NCBI GenBank assembly: GCA_017458585.1 | Contig: JAFTAJ010000045.1 | Coordinates: forward strand, 62,001-126,000 | Length of the DNA: 64,000 nucleotides | Source: Bacteroidaceae bacterium | Lineage (GTDB): Bacteria; Bacteroidota; Bacteroidia; Bacteroidales; Bacteroidaceae | Reading direction: 5' to 3' | Part shown: piece after piece, positions 44,490-54,626 of the stretch | How the letters are laid out: each line of letters starts with the position of its first letter | How positions within the stretch are numbered: the first letter of the stretch is position 1 | Translations under genes and position numbers: made by a program | The notes under the pieces: generated by a model | Database searches by the model: none | Told to the model about the DNA's origin: nothing | The model's input: the letters and a program-made list of their open reading frames with translations, nothing else

Positions 44490-46211
44490 TTATGCCTCTG
44501 CAGAAAGTTCGGCGGGACGATAATTGGCTATCTGCTCCGCACTGAGACAATCTATATATTGCTCATGCTTGGCTACCTCTGCCTCAGCGAGGTTGAGGAA
44601 TACCTGTGCGCTCTTGGCAAAGAGCTCAGGAGCACGGCTGGCGTCGAGCACGATGAGGTGAGCCATCATAGCGTTGGCGGTAATGTCGTAGAGATGACGG
44701 GCAGCCAGATCCTGAAGTTCTTGGTTGGCTGCTTCCTTGACTGCGTTGACGCAAGCCTCCAGCTTGTCGGCAAGCACCTTGGCGCGGTCGAAGAGGGGCT
44801 GCATCTCGGCGCTCACGGTCTCCTCCTCCAGCTCACGCAGGATGTTGAGGTAGGTGCCGTTGGTGATGTAGCGGATGGCTGCCACCACCTGCAACTGTGT
44901 GGTTCCCTCATAGATGGAGGTGATGCGGGCGTCGCGGTAGAGGCGCTGGCAAGCATACTCGAGCATGAAGCCGGAGCCGCCGTGAATCTGAATAGAGTCG
45001 TAGGCGTTCTGGTTAGCGTACTCTGAGTTGGTTCCCTTGGCCAGCGGAGTGAAGGCGTCAGCCATGCGAGAGTACTTCTTCTGCTCCTGACGCTCCTCGG
45101 GCTCCAGCTTGCGCTCGCGGGCAATGTCGTCGAGTGCCTTGTAGATATCCACATAACGGGCAGTCATATAAAGGAGCGAGCGGCCAGCGTCAAGCCTAGC
45201 CTTCATATTGGCAAGCATCTCATAGACGGCGGGGAAGTTGATAATCTCCTGACCGAACTGCTTGCAGTCCTTGGCATAAGCGAGGGCTTCATTATAGGCT
45301 GCCTGGCTGATACCGACACTCTGTGCGGCGATACCGAGGCGTGCACCGTTCATCAGTGCCATCACATACTTGATGAGACCGAGCTTGCGGTCGCCGCAAA
45401 GCTCTGCCTTGGCGTTCTTATAGACGAGCTCGCAAGTGGGTGAGCCGTGGATACCGAGCTTGTTCTCGATGCGGCGCACGGTGACTCCTCCCTGACGCTT
45501 GTCGTAGATGAACATGGAGAGGCCGCGACCATCCTTGGTGCCTTCCTCAGAGCGGGCCAGCACAAGATGGATGTCGCTGTCGCCATTGGTGATGAAGCGC
45601 TTGCATCCGTTGAGGCGCCAGCAGTTCTCCTTCTCGTCGAAGGTAGCCTTGAGCATCACGCTCTGGAGGTCGGAACCGGCACCCGGCTCGGTAAGGTCCA
45701 TCGACATCGTCTCGCCCTTGCAAACACGGGGGATGAAACGCTGACGCTGATCCTCGTCGCCAAACTCATAGAGCGTCTCGATGCAGTCCTGCAGCGACCA
45801 GATATTCTCAAAGCCGGCATCGGCAGTGGCGATTATCTCGTTGATGGCCGTGTAGGGAGTACACGGGAAGTTGAGGCCGCCGTAGCGACGGGGCATGGTG
45901 ACACCGTTGAGGCCTGCCTTGACGGTAGCATCAAGATTCTCGTAGGTCTTGCTGGCATAGCGCACACCACCATTCTCGCAGTGGGGGCCCTCGGCGTCAA
46001 CGTCCTCAGCATTGGGGGCAATGATTTCGGCAGCTATCTCACCAGCCAGGTCAATGACGCGGTCGTAGCTGTCCATGGTATCCTCAAAGTCCTGCGGAGC
46101 GTAGTCAAACTGGTCCTTGTCGGCATAGTTGCGCTCCTTCAGCTCCACGATGCGCTTCATGAGCGGGTGATTGAGCTGAAACTTAATCTCGTCGTTATAA
46201 TAGTTGGCCAT
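44490..46211 (-). CDS. Acyl-CoA dehydrogenase with C-terminal extension
   Basis: 573-residue flavoprotein that oxidises acyl-CoA and passes electrons to ETF. Motifs: MSMDLTEPGAGSDLQS, CKRFITNGDSDIHLVLARS, KLGIHGSPTCEL, the FAD segment IQIHGGSGFMLEYACQRLYRDARI and the catalytic-type Glu in ITSIYEGTTQLQ. Residues beyond about 430 form an extension seen in the longer class. The frame is open upstream, but the ATG at 46211 sits 1 nt after the etfA stop. It is encoded with etfB and etfA. Confidence 0.93.
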   Translation of the reverse strand: MANYYNDEIKFQLNHPLMKRIVELKERNYADKDQFDYAPQDFEDTMDSYDRVIDLAGEIAAEIIAPNAEDVDAEGPHCENGGVRYASKTYENLDATVKAGLNGVTMPRRYGGLNFPCTPYTAINEIIATADAGFENIWSLQDCIETLYEFGDEDQRQRFIPRVCKGETMSMDLTEPGAGSDLQSVMLKATFDEKENCWRLNGCKRFITNGDSDIHLVLARSEEGTKDGRGLSMFIYDKRQGGVTVRRIENKLGIHGSPTCELVYKNAKAELCGDRKLGLIKYVMALMNGARLGIAAQSVGISQAAYNEALAYAKDCKQFGQEIINFPAVYEMLANMKARLDAGRSLLYMTARYVDIYKALDDIARERKLEPEERQEQKKYSRMADAFTPLAKGTNSEYANQNAYDSIQIHGGSGFMLEYACQRLYRDARITSIYEGTTQLQVVAAIRYITNGTYLNILRELEEETVSAEMQPLFDRAKVLADKLEACVNAVKEAANQELQDLAARHLYDITANAMMAHLIVLDASRAPELFAKSAQVFLNLAEAEVAKHEQYIDCLSAEQIANYRPAELSAEA

Positions 46212-46212
46212 G

Positions 46213-47265
46213 TTACTTGCTGTTTTTCTTGTAATACTTGATGAGCTTAGGAACAACCTCCTCCACTGTGCCGTTGATGACATAGTCGGCGATAGTATTG
46301 ATGGGGGCGTTCGGATCGCTGTTGATAGAAATGATGATGCCTGCGTCCTGCATACCGGCGATATGCTGAATCTGGCCGGAGATACCACAGGCAATGTAAA
46401 CCTTAGGACGTACTGTCACACCCGTCTGGCCTATCTGGCGATCATGGTCAGCATAGCCTGCATCTACGGCAGCACGGCTCGCGCCTACCTCAGCGTGTAG
46501 TTCCTTGGCAAGGTCGAAGAGCATGTCAAAGCCCTCCTTGCTACCCATACCGTAACCACCGGCCACCACGATAGCAGCACCCTTGAGGTTGTGCTTAGCC
46601 TTCTCGATGTGGCGGTCGAGCACCTTCACCACATACTCCGTCTCGGGCACATACTTGGCCACGTCGTGGCGGATAACCTCACCCTTGTAATTCGGGTCAA
46701 GCACTTCCTTCTTCATCACTCCCTCGCGCACCGTTGCCATCTGAGGACGATGCTCAGGGTTGACGATGGTAGCCACGATATTGCCACCAAAGGCGGGGCG
46801 AATCTGATAGAGCTGGTTCACGTAGTGCTTCTTCTCCATCTCGCCGTCGGCATTCTTCACGTTCATGTCAAAGTCGCCAATCTCCAGCTCGGTGCAGTCG
46901 GCGGTGAGACCGCTGAACAAGGCGGAGCTCACGCGCGGGCCGAGGTCACGACCGATGACGGTAGCACCCATAAGGCATATCTGCGGCTTCTCCTCCTTGA
47001 AGAGATTGACCACCAGCGCGGTGTGGGGATTGGATGTGTAGGGGAACAAACCCTCTGCATCAAACACGTGCACCTTATCAACGCCGAAAGGCATTACCTG
47101 CTTCTCCACGCCGTCAAGCTTGCTGCCAGCGCAGATGCACTCCAGCTGCACGCCCAGGGTATTGGCCAATTTGCGGCCCTTGGTGAGGAGCTCCAAGCTG
47201 ACATCAGCAACTGTCTGGCCCTCAATCTCGCAATATACAAATACGTTATTCATATCTTTAGCCAA
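46213..47265 (-). CDS. etfA: Electron transfer flavoprotein subunit alpha
   Basis: 350 residues. The C-terminal FAD-binding domain is clear: VAGGYGMGSKEGFDMLFDLA, VGASRAAVDAGY, QIGQTGVTVRPKVYIACGISGQIQHIAGMQDAG. The N-terminal domain has LMGATVIGRDLGPRVSSAL. It pairs with the etfB product, whose gene it overlaps by 8 nt, and takes electrons from the acyl-CoA dehydrogenase encoded 1 nt downstream. The gene order etfB-etfA-dehydrogenase makes a self-contained electron transfer unit. Confidence 0.96.
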   Translation of the reverse strand: MAKDMNNVFVYCEIEGQTVADVSLELLTKGRKLANTLGVQLECICAGSKLDGVEKQVMPFGVDKVHVFDAEGLFPYTSNPHTALVVNLFKEEKPQICLMGATVIGRDLGPRVSSALFSGLTADCTELEIGDFDMNVKNADGEMEKKHYVNQLYQIRPAFGGNIVATIVNPEHRPQMATVREGVMKKEVLDPNYKGEVIRHDVAKYVPETEYVVKVLDRHIEKAKHNLKGAAIVVAGGYGMGSKEGFDMLFDLAKELHAEVGASRAAVDAGYADHDRQIGQTGVTVRPKVYIACGISGQIQHIAGMQDAGIIISINSDPNAPINTIADYVINGTVEEVVPKLIKYYKKNSK

Positions 47266-48139
47266 TAATCTTCTCGTTCAACAATTCCTGAATCAGGGTA
47301 TCAATCTCTTCGTCGCTACCGCTCATGGTACGGCTCTCCTTAGCCTTGAACACGATATTCTGCACCGACTTAACATTGGTAGGCGAGCCTGCCTTACCAA
47401 TCTGTGCGGGGTCAGCATCGATATCGGCTGCACCCCACTGGGTGATGTCGAGGTAAGGCTTCTTGGCAATAACCGGAGCGAGAGCCTCGGCCTGCTCGGG
47501 AGTACGCTCAGCGGCAGCAGTAGCGTTCTTGTACTTCATCACGCGCTTAGCGTTGCGGGGACGACAGGGGGCAGCTGAGCCGTTGACTGTTACCACCAAT
47601 GGCAGGGGAGCCTCAACCGTCTCTACGCCACCGTCGATGTGACGCTTCACAACAATCTTTTTCTTCTCAGGGTCGAGGCTGATAATCTCCTCGGCATAGG
47701 TCACCTGGGTAAGGCCAAGCTTCTCGGCTATCTGAGGACCAACCTGAGCGGTGTCACCATCGATGGCCTGACGACCGCCGAGGATGATATCATACTCGCC
47801 AATCTTCTTGATGGCCTGCGACAGCGTATAGCTAGTGGCCAGAGTGTCGGCGCCGCCCAGCGGACGGTCGGTAACAACGTAGCCCTGATCGGCACCCCTG
47901 TAGAGAGCCTCACGGATAACCTCTGCAGACTTGGGCAGACCCATCGTCAGCACCGAGATGGTAGAGCCGGGGAACTGCTCCTTGAGTCGCAGTGCCTGCT
48001 CAAGGGCGTTGAGGTCCTCGGGGTTGAATACTGCGGGCAGGGCAGCGCGGTTAACGGTGCCCTCGGGAGTCATAGCATCGGGGCCCACATTACGTGTGTC
48101 GGGCACCTGCTTGGCTAAGACAACAATTTTCAAACTCAT
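47258..48139 (-). CDS. etfB: Electron transfer flavoprotein subunit beta
   Basis: 293 residues, longer than the roughly 260 of simple ETF-beta. It starts MSLKIVVLAKQVPDTRNV and holds the nucleotide segment IILGGRQAIDGDTAQVGPQIAE. The DGDTAQVGP version of this loop is associated with electron-bifurcating ETFs, where a second FAD replaces AMP; ordinary ETFs differ there. An energy-conserving Bcd-ETF type complex is therefore possible (inference). First gene of the unit, with an exact -7 box 45 nt upstream. Confidence 0.95.
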   Translation of the reverse strand: MSLKIVVLAKQVPDTRNVGPDAMTPEGTVNRAALPAVFNPEDLNALEQALRLKEQFPGSTISVLTMGLPKSAEVIREALYRGADQGYVVTDRPLGGADTLATSYTLSQAIKKIGEYDIILGGRQAIDGDTAQVGPQIAEKLGLTQVTYAEEIISLDPEKKKIVVKRHIDGGVETVEAPLPLVVTVNGSAAPCRPRNAKRVMKYKNATAAAERTPEQAEALAPVIAKKPYLDITQWGAADIDADPAQIGKAGSPTNVKSVQNIVFKAKESRTMSGSDEEIDTLIQELLNEKIIG

Positions 48140-48183
48140 AATTTTCTGGTATTTATAATTATAATGTCGTTACTTTGAAAGTG

Positions 48184-48191
48184 CAAAATTA
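48184..48191 (-). promoter_or_regulatory. -7 box of the etfB-etfA-dehydrogenase operon
   Basis: The minus strand reads TAATTTTG, an exact TAnnTTTG match, 45 nt before the etfB start. No TTTG is found at suitable spacing. Confidence 0.6.
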
Positions 48192-48326
48192 AGAATACTT
48201 TTCCAAAACCGCGCATAAAAACTGCGGAAATTACACATTCGCAATAGATTTTGTGCAATTTCCGCAACCACAGTAAGCAAAACCTCTCAGTTTTTCAACT
48301 CTTCAATTCTTCAGTCCTTCAATTCT

Positions 48327-50030
<1,704 letters not shown>

Positions 50031-50035
50031 CACCG

Positions 50036-50043
50036 CGAAATTA
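50036..50043 (-). promoter_or_regulatory. Candidate -7 box of the acyl-CoA ligase gene
   Basis: The minus strand reads TAATTTCG, one base from consensus, only 5 nt before the ATG at 50030. Transcription would begin at or near the start codon, so either the message is leaderless or the box is fortuitous. Confidence 0.3.
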
Positions 50044-50227
50044 CGATATTTTTCTAATATGTCAGTAATAAAAAAGACATAAAATACGAAAAAAAGAACA
50101 TTTTCGCACACACTCACCGCCCAGTGTGCAATAAAATCCGACATTTTCGCCTTCGTTATCGTTTTCGCTATTGTTTTCGCTATCGTTCTTGTCTTTTTTC
50201 ATCGAAAAGACTGAAAAACCTACGGAT

Positions 50228-50261
50228 TTTGTAACGAGTTAAAAATATATTGGTATTTTTG
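50228..50261 (+). promoter_or_regulatory. Promoter of the LRR/SGNH unit (TTTG-N22-TATTTTTG)
   Basis: TTTG at 50228-50231 and TATTTTTG at 50254-50261. An AAACTGTAAACTATAAACTC microrepeat follows up to the ATG at 50315. Confidence 0.6.
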
Positions 50262-50314
50262 CGATACAATTAGATATCGTTGTAAACTGTAAACTATAAA
50301 CTCTAAACTATTAT

Positions 50315-52999
50315 ATGAGGAAATTTCTTATTCTCTTTTTTACCATAATCGCTGTTCACTGCAACGCAGAGGTAGTGAAGAAACTGATTGACGGCGTGTA
50401 TTACAACTTCGACACCAGCACCCGCAAGGTCACCTTCGTCACCGGCCAGGGCAGCGGCACCAACCGCACGGAGTTTAAGGGCAAGAGCCTCCACGTGCCT
50501 GCCACAATGGAGCTGGACGGCGTGACCTACACCATGGGCAATATCGGCAACGCCTTCCAGGGATGCCAGAACCTGGAGGAGCTGACCTTCGACTCGCCCG
50601 TACAATTCACCGAGATTTCACTCTGGGCCTTTGCCGAGTGTCCCAAGTTGAAGAGCGTCGTGGTGCCCGAGGGAGTCACCACGCTGGGTGCCGACCGCGC
50701 CTTCGGTTCCGACAAGAGTCTGGAGGAGGCCACGCTGCCCACCACCATCAAGACTATCGGTGGGTGGTCGTTCTTTGACGACCCCGCACTCAAGGTGGTG
50801 CATATCAATGCGCCCAAGCCGCCATCGCTGGGCACCTACGCCTTTGGCGGCAGCACAAGCTGCGTCATCACTGTGCCCGACGAGGCGTACGACACATACA
50901 AAAACTCCTCCACGTGGAAGACCTTCACCCTGATGAAGGCCAGCGAGTACTCCACCAGTTCGGGCAAGATTGCCCTGCTCAACTACCTCGCAGCCAACGC
51001 TGAAACGATGGGCGAGGCCAAGGGCGGCACCACTCCCGACGTCTATCCGCAGGACATGTACGACACCTTCCTAGCTGCCAAGGTCCACGCCGACACTATC
51101 AGCCTGGGCGACTACGACGAGGACACCTACAACCAGGCTCAGGAGTCGCTACAGTCTGCATGGGAGGCAATGCTGCAGAGCCACAACGCCATCACCACAG
51201 GCTACTACAACATACAGAGCGCCTACGCCGCCTTCTTCAAGAACCAGAAGGAGCACAAGGGCTGGACCTCCTCCAAGGGCACCACTCTGGCGTGGGAGAG
51301 CTACATGGATCTCGACCCCTATCAGGCGTTCTATGTCGAGGCGCTCGACGACGGCAACTACAAGATACGCAGCTTCGCCACAGGCAAGTATGTCGTCGGT
51401 GCCGCCAGAAACAGCAGCGGCCAGGTCGTGACGATGGACGACGAGGCCGAAGTAGAGCAGATCATCACGCCCCTCGGCCACACCCAATGGACTATCAACG
51501 ACACACACAACAGCATCACCTATTACCCCCAAAACCACAGCTCCGGCTCAGGCAAGCAGGGCAACATCGTGCTGACCAATGCCAACAGCGTTGACGGGCA
51601 GTCCACCTGGAGATTCATCCCCATCCACGACAATGTGGTGGAGGTGCTCGCCATGGTCATGCAGTCAAAGGAGACCACCGAGCGCCTGGTGGCCCTTCAG
51701 GCTAAGGCCGACTCGCTCAGCAACACGGTGCTCAACTACACCATGAGCACCTCCAAGCTCATTACCTCCGCCAGCCAGTTCTCGTCAAACGCCAAGTCCA
51801 ACAAGGAGGGCACCTACGAGTCGCTGATTGACGGCAGCACCACGGGCAGCCCCTTCTTCCACTCCACCTATGGCGACCCCGCCGACCCGGGAGTGCCCCA
51901 CTACCTGCAGGTGGACCTCAAGACCCATCCCATCAAGGCGTTCAAGGCCGTGCTGGCACGCCGCAGCGGAGGCTATGGCTACGCCGATGCCACGAAGGAC
52001 ATGCTCATCTCGGCATCCAACGACGGCGTACATTTCAAGGATATCACCCATTATTACTCCAGCTGGAACCCCGATGTGGTAGAGGCAAAGACCACCGACC
52101 TCATCCTGCTCAGGGGTGAGTATCGCTACATCCGCTTCACCGTGCTGAAGACCCAGCAGAACCGTTGCAACAGCGGCCAGACGCATCCCTACTTCACGCT
52201 GAGCGAGTTGCAGATGTATGAGGCCGTGCTCGACGAGGAGCACTCCACCTACTTCGACTCCGTCGAGAAGCAGGAGGCCTACGCCCAGCTGCAGGAACTG
52301 CTCAAGAGTCAGGCCGACATAGTGGCCAGCGGCGTGGCTACCCAGGAGGATATCGACCAGCTGCAGGCTGCCATGAACAACCTCGAGAACCCGCAACCCA
52401 AGCCCGAGGAGACAATCCCCGTGGTCGGCTCGCAGACTATGCATGTCAAAGGCAGCTGGCTGGCCATCGGCAATATGGTCAAGCCCAAGGATGCCGACTG
52501 CGGCTTCGACTACACAGGATATGTGCGCCAGCACCTCTATTTCGACGAAGTCATTGTGCAGCCCGTCGGCAGAGGCAAGATCAACTCCGCCTACCTTAAC
52601 ATCAAGCAGGCCGACTACTACACCGTGGAGCTCGGCTCCACCGACTGCGCAGCCGGCACCCCCGTCGGCACACTCAGCGACTATGTCAACGCCACCAACT
52701 CAGGCTCCTTCGCCTTCTGGATGCGCAAGGTCATCGACCTCATCATCAGTGTCAGTCCGGAGGCCAAGGTGGTGCTCTGCACACCGCGCCACTACGGCGA
52801 GGGCACAGCCCTGCTGCCTTACGCCGCCCTCATCCGCCAGATAGCCGAGTACGAGGGCTACCCCGTGGCCGACCTCACCGCTCGCTGTGGCGGGCAGAAC
52901 CTGGAGAGCGAGCTGTGCGACCAAGAGGTGCAGCAAATGATAGCCAACGAAGTGAACGACGCACTCCTCAAGGTGCTCAAATATGATTCCACACAATAG
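50315..52999 (+). CDS. BspA-type LRR protein with F5/8C domain and degenerate SGNH end
   Basis: 894 residues, secreted (signal peptide 1-18). LRR_5 repeats at about 45-200 (GCQNLEELTFDSPVQFTEISLWAFAECPKLKSV in outline). A ricin/RICIN-like beta region lies around 320-430. A discoidin (F5/8 type C) domain spans about 475-635 (SLIDGSTTGSPFFHS, HYLQVDLKTHPIKAF, YRYIRFTVLKTQQN). The last 190 residues align with the SGNH hydrolase of the next gene but lack its catalytic residues: GNMV for GTSIT, GSTD for GIND, and no DxxH. It is a likely surface adhesin or glycan-binding partner of the neighbour. Confidence 0.8.
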   Translation: MRKFLILFFTIIAVHCNAEVVKKLIDGVYYNFDTSTRKVTFVTGQGSGTNRTEFKGKSLHVPATMELDGVTYTMGNIGNAFQGCQNLEELTFDSPVQFTEISLWAFAECPKLKSVVVPEGVTTLGADRAFGSDKSLEEATLPTTIKTIGGWSFFDDPALKVVHINAPKPPSLGTYAFGGSTSCVITVPDEAYDTYKNSSTWKTFTLMKASEYSTSSGKIALLNYLAANAETMGEAKGGTTPDVYPQDMYDTFLAAKVHADTISLGDYDEDTYNQAQESLQSAWEAMLQSHNAITTGYYNIQSAYAAFFKNQKEHKGWTSSKGTTLAWESYMDLDPYQAFYVEALDDGNYKIRSFATGKYVVGAARNSSGQVVTMDDEAEVEQIITPLGHTQWTINDTHNSITYYPQNHSSGSGKQGNIVLTNANSVDGQSTWRFIPIHDNVVEVLAMVMQSKETTERLVALQAKADSLSNTVLNYTMSTSKLITSASQFSSNAKSNKEGTYESLIDGSTTGSPFFHSTYGDPADPGVPHYLQVDLKTHPIKAFKAVLARRSGGYGYADATKDMLISASNDGVHFKDITHYYSSWNPDVVEAKTTDLILLRGEYRYIRFTVLKTQQNRCNSGQTHPYFTLSELQMYEAVLDEEHSTYFDSVEKQEAYAQLQELLKSQADIVASGVATQEDIDQLQAAMNNLENPQPKPEETIPVVGSQTMHVKGSWLAIGNMVKPKDADCGFDYTGYVRQHLYFDEVIVQPVGRGKINSAYLNIKQADYYTVELGSTDCAAGTPVGTLSDYVNATNSGSFAFWMRKVIDLIISVSPEAKVVLCTPRHYGEGTALLPYAALIRQIAEYEGYPVADLTARCGGQNLESELCDQEVQQMIANEVNDALLKVLKYDSTQ

Positions 53000-53018
53000 C
53001 AACAAATAATGTCTGATT

Positions 53019-53831
53019 ATGAAAAAGTCCATCCTTTTCTATTCTCTATTCACTATTCTCTATTCTCTGACCTCCAATGTCTTTGGCCAGACAATAAAAG
53101 TGCACGAAGGCACCAACACCACCAGCTACAATACCCAGCTCGTCGATAGCATCACCTTCGACGAAGTCAACCTGCTACCCGACGGCATACCGTGCACCAC
53201 CACCATCGAGATTGACGCCCACTGGTGCGCCCTGGGCACCTCCATCACCTATCTCAACGACTACGACAAGCAAGGCCGCTTTGAGAAAGGCTATATGGAC
53301 CGCACCCTCGACCAGCTCCACTTCCGCAAGATGACCAACCAGGGCGTCAGCGGCGGCTGCATCAAGTCGGCCTACGACAAGGTCATCAAGGCCGACTACT
53401 ACACCATCGAGCACGGCATCAACGACTGGGGACAGTTCACACCCGTGGGCACCTTCGACGACTACCTCAACAAGACCAACAACGGCTCGTTCGCCTACTG
53501 GTATCGCATGGTCATCGACCGCATCTTCAGCGTCAACCCCAAGGCCAAGGTGGTGCTCTGCACACCGCGCAAGGCCTACAACTTCAGCGGCTACCTGCCC
53601 GCCCACTGCATGGGCGACCTCAACGGCATCTATCTGGCCGACTATGTCAACATCATACGCCAGATAGCCGAGTACGAGGGCTTCCCCTTGGCCGACTTCT
53701 ATGCTGAGTGCGGCGGCCAGCGCGACCTTGCCCGCATGTCGATGGACAGTGCCCTCCACCCCAACGACGAGGGCTACCAGATGATGGCAAACGTGCTAAT
53801 TCCCGCGCTAAGGAAAGTTATTGTTAAGTAA
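53019..53831 (+). CDS. SGNH/GDSL-family hydrolase, secreted
   Basis: 270 residues. The signal peptide (1-23) is encoded by a TATTCTCTATTCACTATTC microrepeat. The SGNH blocks are complete: nucleophile Ser in CALGTSITYLND (about residue 72), Gly in GVSGG, Asn in EHGINDWG and the Asp/His dyad in DSALHPNDEG. Members deacetylate or de-esterify carbohydrates or lipids; the substrate is unknown. It follows the LRR/F5-8C gene by 19 nt, and that protein ends in a catalytically dead copy of this same domain. The two may act as a pair. Confidence 0.85.
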   Translation: MKKSILFYSLFTILYSLTSNVFGQTIKVHEGTNTTSYNTQLVDSITFDEVNLLPDGIPCTTTIEIDAHWCALGTSITYLNDYDKQGRFEKGYMDRTLDQLHFRKMTNQGVSGGCIKSAYDKVIKADYYTIEHGINDWGQFTPVGTFDDYLNKTNNGSFAYWYRMVIDRIFSVNPKAKVVLCTPRKAYNFSGYLPAHCMGDLNGIYLADYVNIIRQIAEYEGFPLADFYAECGGQRDLARMSMDSALHPNDEGYQMMANVLIPALRKVIVK

Positions 53832-53843
53832 TAATACCATAAA

Positions 53844-53875
53844 TTTGGCTGCAATAGAATAAATCGCTAAATTCG
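53844..53875 (+). promoter_or_regulatory. Promoter of the 53.9 kb gene (TTTG-N20-TAAATTCG)
   Basis: TTTG at 53844-53847 and TAAATTCG at 53868-53875, 20 bp apart, 23 nt before the ATG at 53899. Confidence 0.55.
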
Positions 53876-53898
53876 CCACGAAATAACAAATAGCCAAA

Positions 53899-54276
53899 AT
53901 GAAAAGACTTTACATTCTTATAGCTGCGCTGCTCATGCTGGGCGTGCGCGCCAGCTGGGCGGACGTTCTTACCGCCAATGTGCTCGCCTACGACAAGAAC
54001 GGCGAGGAGACCGTCATCAAGATGAAATACGAAGTGCTTGATGAGAGCGCAAAGACATGCTGCATCTATGGCACCTACTCAGAAAGAGCTATCGACCCCG
54101 ACAATCCCTCAGGCCCCGCCCACGGCACAACGCAAGTGGTCAAGGGCGGCTCCTACGACTCCTACCCCAGATACATGCGCATCTTCGACCACAACAACGG
54201 CGGCAACCCCACGGTTGTCAACCAACACATCGGCTTCCGCCTCGTGATCAGCCCCAGAATACTGAAAGGACACTAA
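53899..54276 (+). CDS. Short secreted protein ending in a SUMF1 C-terminal fragment
   Basis: 125 residues with a signal peptide (MKRLYILIAALLMLGVRASWA). Residues 22-55 are a beta-rich stretch (VLTANVLAYDKNGEETVIKM). From about residue 80 it resembles the last 45 residues of SUMF1/FGE domains: VVKGGSYDSYPRYMRI then NQHIGFRLVISPR, compare YRGGGSHNYAGNCRTAFR and LGFRLALAR in the gene at 5769-6677. The bulk of a SUMF1 domain is missing, so this looks like a deletion product that is still open. It has its own promoter. Structured repeats follow immediately. Confidence 0.5.
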   Translation: MKRLYILIAALLMLGVRASWADVLTANVLAYDKNGEETVIKMKYEVLDESAKTCCIYGTYSERAIDPDNPSGPAHGTTQVVKGGSYDSYPRYMRIFDHNNGGNPTVVNQHIGFRLVISPRILKGH

Positions 54277-54300
54277 GAAAAAAGAAGTTAAAGAAGTTAA

Positions 54301-54400
54301 CGCCCGCAAGCGGGCTAGAATGCCAAAGGCATCGCGAGAGCTTCATCGGTGGTCGCACAAAGTGCGGGCCGATATTAAGAAGCTCGAGAGTGAAACGGCA
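54301..54400 (+). repeat. TGGTC structured repeat, copy A, with two leading mini-hairpins
   Basis: Mini-hairpins GCCCGC-AA-GCGGGC (54302) and ATGCC-AAA-GGCAT (54320) precede the element at 54332-54400. The element runs: TCGCGA box, stem 1 GAGCTTC/GAAGCTC, stem 2 ATCGG/CCGAT, internal loop TGGTC against GGG, stem 3 GCAC/GTGC, 3' bulge ATTAA, tail GAGAGTGAAACGGCA. The 350-bp gap 54277-54626 holds this element and the repeat at 54434-54592. Confidence 0.85.
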
Positions 54401-54433
54401 AGTTAAAGACAATACTCCAGCCTCAATCAAAAC

Positions 54434-54592
54434 ATTCGACTATCGTCTAGCGAATATAATGCATTTACCTTGTAACTCGCCCTATAGGGAGAGTTGAGAG
54501 GGTCTTGCGCGATAACTTCGAGGAGCCACAGGCTCCGATAACTTCGAGCAGCGAAGCTGCGATAACTTCCGAGCGAAGCGATAACTTCTAAA
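54434..54592 (-). repeat. GAAGTTATCG linker/hairpin repeat, locus 1
   Basis: Read on the minus strand, the linker GAAGTTATCG occurs four times (54588, 54569, 54545 and 54519 downwards). Between copies are small hairpins: CTTCGCTCG type, CAGCTTCGCTGCTC, then GGAGCCTGTGGCTCC. A GACCCTCTCAACTCTCCC module and a conserved GACTATCGTC-type end follow. Related loci lie at 62339-62430 and 63166-63270 in the opposite orientation. Confidence 0.8.
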
Positions 54593-54626
54593 AATTGAAA
54601 ATAACTTTTTTAATTTTAAATCTAAT

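Noticed and set aside
44490-46394. Acyl-CoA dehydrogenase with a 61-residue presequence
   Set aside because: The extra part is antisense-like Ser/Thr-rich text overlapping etfA; the ATG at 46211 follows the etfA stop by 1 nt.
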